A stretch of DNA of 64,000 nt from Xyrauchen texanus (lineage: Eukaryota; Chordata; Actinopteri; Cypriniformes; Catostomidae): positions 54,382,840 to 54,446,839 of the forward strand of contig NC_068278.1 in NCBI RefSeq assembly GCF_025860055.1, in the 5' to 3' direction. Under the pieces are notes generated by a model that did not search any database, was not told where the DNA came from, and saw only the letters and a program-made list of their open reading frames with translations. A program made the position numbers and the translations under genes. Shown here in pieces: positions 1-10,442 of the stretch (positions are counted from its first letter, which is position 1; every line of letters begins with the position of its first letter).

Positions 1-459
1 CAGTGTTGCGACTTCTCCGTGTTTCTATGTCAGCCTAAGCCAGCTCCCTGCTATGCCTTGTAATTGCTGGCTTACAGCATGGACGGCAGCAACATAAGAA
101 GAGAGACAGATGGTTCTGCCTCTCACATCCCTCTCTTAACAGAATTCAACACGCAAGCTGATTCAATTCAAGTGTTGGGACTCTTGGCCTGCCTGCTGCC
201 TCCATGCCATATTCCAGCAGTGAAACAAGGGTATTTTCACATGGCCATTTGTCTCTCTCTTCCTCTCACTGCTTCACTCGCTCTCTGTCTCACTTTCCAT
301 CAAATGGCTTCCGTGTTTTCCCCCTTGTAGTACTCTCATTTCCGCTCTTTCCGCTCTCTTTCCACTCACTCATGACTGATTTTATTTTTATTTTACATTG
401 GTCACAGTGTGAGTCATTCAACAATCAACTCCCACCTTGCTTCTAAACTTAATTTAGTC
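1..459. other. no recognised feature
   Basis: AT-moderate sequence with pyrimidine-rich stretches. Two overlapping short open frames have no recognisable domain and no splice context. I see nothing here that supports a gene. Confidence 0.5.
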
Positions 460-1311
460 AAGTTAAGTCATATTTATAGACACATAAGCACATTTAAAGA
501 CAACAGACATTGATCCAAAGTGCTTTACAATCAATAAAGCATAATAATAATAATAATAATAAAATAATAACAAAGAAAGATAAATAAAAGAACAATAAAA
601 CTGTGAAATCAAAATGTTAAAACTCTAAAATACAAAATACTGCTTCAATTCAAATTATATGAAAAGATAAGAATTAAGGGAAGATTTAAAAATGGCTAGA
701 GAAGGAGTGGAACTCACGTGAAAGAGGAAACTGTTCCAGAGGATGTGGGAGAGCCTAAAATGATAGCTTTTGTTTTACTTTCATTTAGCAGCAGAAAATT
801 ATTTGCCATCCAACATTTGATGTCCTCAAGGCATTGAAAGAGATTAACAAAAGAGCAGCTGTCTGGACTAACTTGGAGGTAAAACAGGGAGTTGTCAGCA
901 TAGTAGTGATAGGAGATGTTATATTTCCGGAAAATGGAGCCCAGGGGAAGCATATCAAGTGTGAACTATAAAGAACCCATGATGGATCCTTGGGGGACAC
1001 CACAAGATAAGGGAACTGAGGTGGAGGAGAAATTCCCTATGCTTACCGAAAAAGTCTTATCTCTCATATAGGAGGCAAACCACTACAAGGCCAGGCTCAG
1101 AATGTCGACTATGCACTCAAGTCTTTTTAGAAGGTTGTTGTGGTCAATACTGTCGAACGCATCACTCAGATCCAATAAAACTAAAACATCACTTGAGCCA
1201 GAGTCAAGAGAGAGTAGAATGTCATTAGTGACCTCTGCCTGTACCATTTCAGTCATAGGATGGACTATACTGTCTTTAACTGGAATCCATAGAGGATAAA
1301 ATAATGCCAAC
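460..1311 (-). mobile_element. L2/CR1-type LINE, reverse transcriptase palm and 3' tail (fragment)
   Basis: Antisense remnant of a non-LTR retrotransposon. On the minus strand the 1083-1310 frame carries the palm motif with LLDLSDAFDSIDHNNLL, and the 714-953 frame carries the active-site strand followed by the WMANNFLLLNESKTKAIILG block. The catalytic box, normally YADD, reads YADN at 891-902, and the two pieces are in different frames, so the copy is dead. The 3' end runs into a tail with GTAAAGCACTTTG-like sequence and an (ATT)n run at about 541-566. The N-terminal half of the same RT appears to lie at 2690-3160, beyond a DNA-transposon insertion. The clade name is inferred from motif style. 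Confidence 0.75.
541..566. repeat. (AAT)n microsatellite, LINE 3' tail
   Basis: A run of about eight ATA/AAT units directly beyond the LINE 3' end. It is probably the element's simple-repeat tail, read on the opposite strand. Confidence 0.7.
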
Positions 1312-1314
1312 TAA

Positions 1315-2274
1315 AGGCTTTTGCACACCAAATGCAATCAACATTTTGAATCGAAACAACTGATTCCTAACGAGCCATTTTGACCACCAACATTAAACAC
1401 TGTAGTAACTCAAGGAAGAGATCCTGAACCAGCAGTAAGGATGTGCTATTCTTACTAGTCTTTACAACTGTGCTGTCATTGGCTGTATTTAATTTTCTAA
1501 TAAAGGGTCGGACTGAAGATTTATTTTTTATTGGTTGGGATTTTAGTTTCAATTTCGTCAAGTTTAATTCATTACATGCAGTGTTTTGAGCAAATGTATA
1601 ACACAATTAGATGTACATGGCATCTATAAGATACAGTCAAACATTTGTTTTAACAGTCAATATGAGTGTGCATTATGCTGTGGTTTTAAACAAATGCACT
1701 TAGCACAAGTATATACAGTACTCGTGGCAGTGGCATATAATTAGTTATTTTACTAATTAAAACATGTTTTAACCACTAATATTTATATATTATATTATAT
1801 ATATATATATAATTTTTTGTACACTCAACCCTTTTATAATAACCCTCAGACTGTGTATACATGATAATACTGTCAATCGTCTTGTCTAGCAGGTGAACTG
1901 AAATAGTCTGTGGAGTGTCTCGAATGTTTTCTTTCTCATTCAGCATATCAACAAGAAAGTCATCATCGCTGCTGCAGCTGGTAGAGATATCAATTTTCTT
2001 TTCTCGATTTGCTCGTTAGAGAACTCATTTGCTTGTCTTGTTTGTTTTGCAAACTTGTCAAGTGTGTAGTTCTTCTTCTCTTCCGTGATGGGCAGAGGTC
2101 GCACAAGCTCAAAGGTGTGTTGAGCCACCAACCTTACTGGGGTAAATTGCTTGTCAATTAGCCTATCGTAAAGGCGTCAATGTGCTAACTCTGAATATTT
2201 GAGTCGCTTTCTACGGGAAAGGTCCATACGTCGGTAATTCGCCATATTCGTGTCACCTTTGGTGTGTAGAGCCC
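1315..2274. mobile_element. PIF/Harbinger-like non-autonomous DNA transposon
   Basis: The left end AGGCTTTTGCACACCAAA matches the reverse complement of the right end (GGGCTCTACACACCAAA) with one indel and a few substitutions. Both ends are flanked by TAA (1312-1314 and 2275-2277), as expected for the 3-bp TWA target duplication of PIF/Harbinger. GCACACCAAA-type ends are usual in this superfamily. The interior has no transposase. A 63-codon antisense frame at 1940-2131 is rich in K/E/R but I do not recognise it. The element appears to split a LINE RT whose halves lie on either side. Confidence 0.5.
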
Positions 2275-2689
2275 TAAACGCTTCATCAGCCAAATAACAA
2301 AGGACAATACATCTACTGTATGTGCACTTCGACAGTTAACTCAGGATGGACTTCAACGACATTTACTCATTAATCTTACAGTTCACAGAAAATCCTTGAT
2401 TTAAACATTGGCCACTAACATCTACCCAGTTTACTATTAAAACCATTACTTGTATTACTCATAGATAAGTAATATTGGCATTATATTCATGTTGTTTAGC
2501 CAGAGAAAAACTGAAACCCTCACCTGTGCCTTGTTTCAAACAAGGTTCTATTTCTCAATTAACCAGCATTTTATGGGATTTTGTGTTTCTTGGGCCAATT
2601 GCCTTTGCATTGCTCACTGCGGACATAAAGACAAAAAAAAATATTAAGGGATTATCTACTATCACATTATTCAATTAAACCACACATTG
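2275..2689. other. unassigned sequence inside the split LINE
   Basis: Sequence between the Harbinger-like element and the N-terminal RT fragment. It is longer than the RT gap would need, so it probably holds another insertion. No ends or motifs were recognised. Confidence 0.4.
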
Positions 2690-3160
2690 AGGACAAATGA
2701 AAGACAATTTAGATATAGGCCTATAATTATTATGTATATCTGGATCAGGATTTTTTTCTTTTAACAAAAGTCTGCAATATTGCCTGTTTAAAGCTAGCTG
2801 ACACAACACCATTTGCTCAGGAGCTATTAATTATGGCTGTCACAGACTAACTAACAGTCACAAAGACATCTTTGAAAAGACGTGCTTTAAGAACATCCAG
2901 CTCAAAACTTGAAGACTTCATACAAGAAATTCTCAGAATCTCACAGATCTCAGGACAAGCATCAGGAAAAGCAACCACACTAGGATTTATCACATAATCA
3001 ATTGTATTAAAAAGTACTTTGGATCTATTAGTATTTTCAGAAAATAGATTAGAGAGAATTTTTGATTTGGCCTCCTTTACTGATCTTTGGTAATTAATTA
3101 AACAAGGCTTTTAAAATGTCATTTGAGACCTGAAGTTTGTCTTTTTTCCACTAACACTCT
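2690..3160 (-). mobile_element. L2/CR1-type LINE, N-terminal RT fragment
   Basis: Read on the minus strand, about 2690-2830 encodes a PLLKEKNPDPD-like stretch followed by NNYRPISKLSF, the hallmark N-terminal RT block (NYRPISNLPF) of L2/CR1 elements. The order and strand fit the palm and thumb fragment at 460-1311, so this is most simply the same copy interrupted by later insertions. It has several stops and frameshifts. The upstream boundary may extend to about 3400 but is not clear. Confidence 0.6.
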
Positions 3161-5194
3161 TGTATAAGAGCACGGGTGGAGTAATTTAGCCAAGCCTGGG
3201 AGGTACCCTTATCCTTAACTCTCCTTGGCTTGAGAGGAGCAACAGTGACTTAAGTAATAGTGCAATATCTGTTACAAACTTAAACCAGCTGCTCAGTTTC
3301 CATTACATTTGTAAGAGTATTTAAGGAATGAGATACATAATAATCTGAGAAATAAAGAAGCCCAAATCTCTTATTTCCACTATCGGGCCAAATGAGGGCA
3401 TACTAGTGCATGCCAGAGTCAGTTGTGTTCCCACTGTCCCTTCCGGGGCTTCATAGTGCCACCTCTGGGCTTTCTCAGGACCAATATCCAATGGCCTTTG
3501 GCCCGCCGATTACACTTGGGCCAAAAAAGGCCAACTGGGGATTGAGGTGGAGTCACGCTGAGTCAGGTTAGAGGTTTCAGCACTAAGATCACAACAATTG
3601 CAGGTTGTGTATCCAGTGCACGACGGGGCGGTACAAAGAAAAAAATTGCTGACATAGTACAAATCTGTTAAAACATACAATGGACAAACCAGTGACCAAC
3701 GATCATGGTTCGAGATCATGGATGGTGTACTGGGACATCGTCTTGCTATTAGTAGACAGACCACTCAGAACACCATGGCAGTTACAGTCTATGAGTTGTC
3801 AATGCTAAGTTAACTTGCTAGCTATTTAATGTTTCCATGCAATATAAACATGATATTCTAGATAACATGAAAGACCTGGCACGCACTGGCCTGATAGTGG
3901 AAAAGCAGATACTGTATTGCTGTGCAATTGTTAGGGTGTTCTGGGGGGTTGCTAGGGTGTTACTAGGTGGTTGCTAAGTGGGTTGGGGTAGCTGATTACT
4001 GACCCAAACCCACAGACTATCTTCTGCCTGACAAAAATCGAAAAATCGTTTTGTAAAACCCCTAACCTTAAGTATGAACAATAGTAATTGTAAATCATAC
4101 CTTTGCAAACACATCTAATTAACCCCTAACCACTCTTAAAAATACAGTGTGTCTACAAATCCATTTAAAATGAAACATGCACACTCTCCAAGTGTAGCAA
4201 TTCTTCCTGTCTATGTCTGGAGAGGAATGTCTCTTCTTCTTTTTTTGCTGCTCTCAACCACAACTGCTGCAAAATAGCACAGCAAAATATGGGGAAAAGT
4301 ACATTCTGTAGCCTGTACAGAAAGCTCAGAAGAGATGAAAGGAGTTTACTTTTTCAGGTCAATTTGCCTCCAGGGTGTTTAAGCCTGATAAAGTGAATGA
4401 GATCAGTGAGAGCTGAGCTAGAAGCTTGGGATGATAATAGTGTTTAGATTATCTGCTCATCTGTGTCAGAAATGTAACGTCCTTATCACACAACAAAGGT
4501 GTCAATATCCCCTGACTACCGACACTTGTCTCTATGACCTTTATTGAAGCATGCCTATTGACTTGTGTTCATTTGTTTCCAGTTCTTAGCGATTTATTGC
4601 AAAGTCTTGACTTTACCTGCATTGTTGAGCATTTTCAAATTTCCAGAGTCCTAACCAGGTGTGATTTGATAACATGACAAGCACTAAATCTCACAGAGTT
4701 TTTGTCCTAATCAGCCGTGGCAGGACATTTATAGGTCACTTGGTCATTTATTTCTGTCTCGTGGCATTGGGTAGCCCTGGCAGCAGTGAAATATCATTGG
4801 TCCAAACATCACATACCATATGGCTATATAGTAAACATTTAATATGTTCAAATCGGCTGTGACTTTGCCACTTCCTGGCTGTATTTTGCTTGGAGTATTG
4901 CTTTATCTTGAAAAATGCATCTTTCTTTTTTAAGATGTAGGATGTTTATCTGGCAGATGACAAAAATAATAAATACATTGGATGGTTGCTAGGTGTTCAC
5001 TTTAAAAGAGTCCACCCCAAATGTCTATGATATTCTAGTCTCTACTGTATATTTGGCACAGTTTCCTCCTTAAGAGTTTTAATAAAAATCTAGTTTTGTA
5101 TTTGCATTATAATACAAAAAAAGTCAAAATGATTTACTTTGGTAATCAACACCATGTCACAAATCCTCCATGGAGCACTAAAGGAGATGTGCTA
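3161..5194. other. intergenic or intronic, no gene seen
   Basis: No supported coding sequence. A degenerate GGTTGCTAGGGTGTT repeat at about 3925-4000 belongs to a low-complexity motif common in fish introns. The short frames at 3510-3764 and 4674-4862 show no domains. Confidence 0.5.
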
Positions 5195-5358
5195 CTCTCA
5201 GTCGCCATTCACTTTTAGTGTATGAAAAAAGTGACCGAGGCATACATTCTGCCTAATATCTCCTTTTGTGTTTCACGGAAGAAAGTCATCCTGATTTGGA
5301 AAAACTAAGGTGAGTAAATGAGAGAGTAAAATTATTTTTGGTTGAACTATCCCTTTAA
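5195..5358. repeat. fold-back MITE fragment (TTCACCCAAAAATG family)
   Basis: Ends with TTGGTTGAACTATCCCTTTA, the reverse complement of the AAAGGGATAGTTCACCCAAA terminus found intact at 15238. Only one terminus is present, so this is a truncated copy. Confidence 0.65.
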
Positions 5359-5564
5359 GAAGAGTGTCCTGGTATTTGAAATGGTCCTCAGATCATCATG
5401 AAAACAAAACCCTAACCAAAATCTAATTCCCTGTATGATAATTAGGATCCTCCAGCTCTGTTTTTAGGAAAGCTGACACCATCTGTAGGTGTTGCTATGG
5501 GCTGTTTTCATGCTGTTCTGATGCAGCTCATGTTTCCTCACGTCAAGATTAAGTGTACTATTTG

Positions 5565-6951
5565 CAGTGACGTGCGGTGATGTCTTAAAGAGGCTAGGCA
5601 CTGAGTTATGAAAGCCCTATTACCTGATTTATTGTTTAAGCTAATAATACGTAATAACAGTGAACGTTACGCACAAGCGTGGCATATCAAGAAATGTAAA
5701 AATCAGGATGAATTATTTGTCAATAAAAAAAATAAATAAAAATCAGGATGTATATCGTGTACTCTCTCTCTCTCTCTCTAATCACAGACACACACACACA
5801 CACACACACAGTGACACGCATACACACATACGCACAAGCGCGGCATATCAAGAAATGTATGTATTTTATATATGTGTTATATATAATATATACGATTTTG
5901 TTAATATATCTTCATTAGATATTATTATACAAAATTCAGTAGTCAAAACACAGAACATATAACAGAACATAAGTTGTTTATTTTTTACAACATTATGTGC
6001 TTATTTTTTTATGTGCAATCTTCATCTTTATAACAGAAGATACAATACAACAATCCTTTACCTTTTCATTGTGGTAGGTTATATTCAGCTTCCTTTGCTC
6101 GTCAAGTGCAAGGTCGATCCGAGATTTTCCAAAGGCTTTCAGTGTAATTTGACACTGGATGTGAGCTGACGACTTTTCATGCTGGCAGGTTGTTCAAATC
6201 ACAATATCCTGCTGAAGTCCAAACAGTCTGACTGGTTGAAAAAAGCAGGCAGGGATAGCAGTACAGCCGCTGATTGTTAGAACAGCCACATAGCCAATCT
6301 TTTCTTACATACCATCAGTTTGAAATGATCGGATAATTTTTGGGCCCTTTTACTGTACTAGTCCATCTAAGGCTGGCGTAGACCTCCCTCTTGCAATTAA
6401 CTCATATTTGGAATTAAAATCGAGCTTGGAAAAAATTCTTAATTCCGTGATTACGGCCGGTGCTGTCATTTTGATTTTGAATTTGGCGGGGATTAGGCAT
6501 GTACGCTAGCTGTGGTGTAATGACGTTAGCTACGCAAATGTCCAGGAATATCTCGATTTTAATTGGTCCATGTCTGATACGTAACGGAGATGATTACGGG
6601 CATAACATATTTACGTCAAAAGGCACAGCAGATTTGTGCTTTTTGCCATACATGTTAAAGAATACAGGATCGAAGTCGCATGCGTAACATGGGTTTTCCG
6701 CTTGTCGTCTGCATGAATGGACCGTAAAAGCACTGCTTATTCTACCATATGTTTTTAGTTGATTATGCGTAACTGCTACATTTGTCATCATAACGTCTAA
6801 ACAATTGGAATAACACACATATTGCATATATAAATCACAAGAATAAAAAGTAAAAATACAAATACAAGTTTATTATTTAATAAACATTTTATTTTTGAAT
6901 TTTGGCAGGGTAGGCAGTGCCTAGTTTGCCTACCCAGACCGCACGTCAGTG
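5565..6951. mobile_element. non-autonomous hAT transposon with perfect 8-bp target duplication
   Basis: The left end CAGTGACGTGCGGT and the reverse complement of the right end CACTGACGTGCGGT differ at one base. Subterminal AGGCACTG blocks also match. The flanks at 5557-5564 and 6952-6959 are both ACTATTTG, an exact 8-bp target duplication diagnostic of hAT transposition. The 1387-bp body has no transposase frame. It contains a CT/CA microsatellite (5761-5810) and a 30-bp direct repeat with one mismatch (5669-5698 and 5830-5859). Confidence 0.9.
5761..5810. repeat. compound (CT)n/(CA)n microsatellite
   Basis: About nine CT units, a short spacer, then about twelve CA units inside the hAT element. 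It lies between the two copies of the 30-bp internal direct repeat. Confidence 0.9.
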
Positions 6952-7110
6952 ACTATTTGCGAGGAGGCATCTTAATCTAGATTATGATAAAAGGGGTTTC
7001 TTTTACGTACCAGATGTGTTAATGGAGGACACCACTTCTAACACATCCTCTGTTGAGGGTATCTCAGTCAGCTGCATATAGCAGCACTATTCCAAAACCC
7101 ACTTGGCCTT

Positions 7111-7890
7111 TTAAAGGGACAGTTCACCCAAAAATGTGGTAGATTTAGCTCCATATTGTTTCCAAACCTGTATTACTTTTTTCCCCTCTGTGGAAAACAA
7201 CATTAGATGTTAGGCAGAATGCTAGCCTTAAAGGAATATTGGGGGTTCAATACAAGTTAATCTCAAGTGACAGCATTTGTGGTATAATATTGATTACCAT
7301 ACAAATTCAATTTGAGTTGCCCCTCTTTTTCTGGTTTCCAGTGAGCCACTTACACTGTATGGGTTCTATCTGTAAATGTTAAAATACTCACTTTTATAAA
7401 AGTACAGCAACAAGGCACAAACAATATGCATGATACCAAGATTTAAATGTGATAAAATTGCTTACTAACCTTCTCTGTGTAAAGTTATTTCCAATTTTAC
7501 AACATCTTTGTTTTTGAAACCAGCAAAAAAACGAAATTATTCACAACAGCGGCAACTTTTTTTTGATGGGAATGACAAGGCTGTGTGGGATAGACGTACA
7601 GTCTCTTCAATGGGCTGTACTGCAGTTTAAACTGTTTTTGGATCATTTCACAGAAAAACACTGAAGCTCATCTTTTCAAGAACATTTAGTAAACAAAAAA
7701 CACGAGTTGTGAAAAATCAGATGTGATCTAGGAGCTTTTTACAGCTTTATACCATAAGTGCCATTGAAGAGATGGTAAGTCTGTTCCTCACAGATTTGTT
7801 GTCATTTCCATTATAAATCAAAGATGTCGCAACCATGAATACGGTCTATTGTGAATATTCAGAGTAGCTGTGAATGAAGCACCACCAACA
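7111..7890. repeat. two adjoining dispersed MITE-type repeats
   Basis: 7111-7226 begins AAAGGGACAGTTCACCCAAA, the fold-back family terminus. From 7228 the sequence (GTTCAATACAAGTTAATCTC, then ACAGCATTTGTGG) is a second family, also found at 29032-29480 with the same block order. Neither copy has a clear opposite terminus. Confidence 0.55.
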
Positions 7891-9018
7891 CAGAGCAACT
7901 TCCTATAGGTCAATTTAACAAATTTGCCTGTAAAAGTTCACCAAACTTGAACTCCCTGCAAAAAACCTGAAAGTCCATTGAGCAAAACTCAACTTGGAAT
8001 CAACTATAAGTCGAGTCTACACGAATTGACATGATGTTTAAAATATTAACAGAGGCTTTGTTTAATGATTAGAGTGAACAGAATATGATTTCTGTCAATC
8101 TGGTTGCAAAAGGTATGGAGAGAGTCTTCAAGGCATACATGCACATGCATCCTCTGTTGCACCCTACGATCAGGCTAGGAAACAAGGGTTGAGTAAACAT
8201 TCTGGCATAATGGACTTGTCACGGCATGCTGACCTTAGTGTATCATGGACACAAACAAACACGCACACACACTTTCCTCTCTGTATCCCTCTGTTTCTTC
8301 GCACACACAGTCACGCACTACCTGTTCCTCATTAACAAGATCCAACATCATTACACAAACACACTTGCACACATTGTGTCTCTATAGTCGTTTTTTACAG
8401 TATATGGGCCAACATTACTCTTTCTAGAATTGTTTGTTGATGACACACATTTGCTGCTGGTTTGCTTCATCAGCATAGTGCCACACTAAATAGAAAATAT
8501 ACAGGAGGGTTGATAAATACACTTTTTCCAGCGCCAGTGCAATACAATATTTGTCAATGATGATTTAACTTTGTACGTCTACATACATATAGATTTGCAA
8601 TATGTCTGTATATAGGACACAAGTCAATTTCACTCACGAAACCTGTTAAATTGCTCTAAAACACTGTAAAACACCACTTTTAACACATCTGTTGTTGACA
8701 TAAGCAATGGATGTTGTGTTTTATATGTATTGCAACTATTCACATGCCACCACTGAAATGTCATTAAGGTCAACATGAAATGCCATTCGCAACCCATTTC
8801 ACTTCCATAATGTGACTTATTTCTGATATGATATTGAATTAGAAAAATGAAGGTCAGAACTTGATTTTATCAATTGGGGATTGATTGGATTGTGAAAATA
8901 GGAGCTTTTTAACAGAATTTGCTGTCAACTAAGGAAAACTATTCCCCTTCTGAAACACCGTTGACACCCACCATCACGAAAATAGAGAGATCATGGTAAA
9001 TGTTCTGCAAACTTTCAG
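7891..9018. other. no recognised feature
   Basis: Contains a loose CA-rich stretch at 8246-8370. Open frames are short and lack domains. Confidence 0.45.
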
Positions 9019-9200
9019 CAAATTCGTCACTGATAATTTTCACATGCAAATGAGCTTTGCGTCAAACTTGCAGCAAATTGTCTATTGTTGCCAATGGTTT
9101 GCCAGAGGTTCACCACTACCGGCGAAGAGCTGCAAACTCTGGCAAAAAATTGTGGTGAATCAAAAGCTAATTTGCATGTGAAGATTACAAATTTGTGGCT
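9019..9200. repeat. small palindromic MITE
   Basis: Imperfect inverted repeat: TTCACATGCAAATGAGCTTT (about 9038) pairs with AAGCTAATTTGCATGTGAA (about 9165). A second nested pair, GGTTTGCCAGAG and CTCTGGCAAA, lies in the middle. The whole unit could fold as a hairpin of about 180 bases. No exact target duplication was identified. Confidence 0.6.
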
Positions 9201-10442
9201 AGTTTTGATTATTTGTAAGGGCATTGGTTGAAATTTAAGCTGTTTTGTTGACATCATCTGAATGTAAAGTCTCATTTCAGAGGTGGAGCAAGTTATGAAC
9301 TACATTTTAGCTGAAAGATTCTAAAGACAAACTTTGCTTACACAAACCATAAATACCGATATTGTTCTGATGACCAAAATTAATTTTTAAAGTGCCCCTC
9401 GCCACACTTTTTCAATTTATAGTATGCTGCAGTTGTATGTGTATGCCCCACACTGTAAAATGAAATTCAATTAACATTAATTGTGAAATAATAAAATGTA
9501 ATTGAATTGAAAACATTTATAAATTGTCACTATCAAAGATAATTGTTACATACTGACAACCAGTAAATATCATAAAAACATCAGACAGAGCATCGATACA
9601 TTAAAAATAATAGAGATATATCCATCATAAACTAATACTCACACATAATAGCACTTAGATGCGTGAATGAGGAAAGCTTGTAAGCACGCATATTGGAGTG
9701 ACATGTTAGAGTGAGTGAAACCGATAGCGCATGATTTAAATGGTCACTATCACTCTACACCGTCTGACTGTCATGTAATCAGATTTGTTTTTGCATCTTT
9801 ATTTGTTGTTTCATTCGTTTTTACATCCGTTTGTAGTATCTTTGTCCTCTCTGTCTCTGACTGTACAGCGAGTCAAAATTACTACTGTAATGCCTCTTAA
9901 AAGTCCAATTCATACACGTGCAATATTATATTTGTAAAACAAACCATCATATTCATCCAAATTAAAGAATTTTCTTAAAGTGTAAACTGATGGATTCTTG
10001 GAATTGCCAATAATTTTAGTGGCTGCAGTGTCACACTTTGAGGGCTGGGCAAGTGCTCATTCATTAGAGTAGGATGATGTGTAATTTCACGATAAAAAGA
10101 TCTGTCTGGAATCTAAGCATGATCGGCCGAACACAGATTTAAAACAAATATTGGCTGATCATGATTGGTGGCCAATCAATTGGTGCATCCTAGTTATTTA
10201 CATGAGTTCTACAAGTTGTAAAATTGAAGATAAAAGCAATATTTAGTGTAAAAAAATAAACATATGGAAATGTTTTATTTGGGCTCCAATGTGTTGGAAA
10301 ATAGCAATAAATTCATTTTTTATCTTTATTTTTCTTGCGTTATTTTGTATTTGTATTTTTTTGTTTATTTAATGAAAATTATTTGCCATTTCGAAAAAAG
10401 GTCCTGTTCACACAACTAAACAAAAAAAGGTTGAGGGCACAT
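9201..10442. other. AT-rich DNA with a transposon-end fragment
   Basis: No gene seen. About 10060-10200 ends in AATTGGTGCATCCTAG, which resembles the ATCGGTGCATC-type terminus near 12990 and is probably a fragment of the same element family. Confidence 0.4.
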
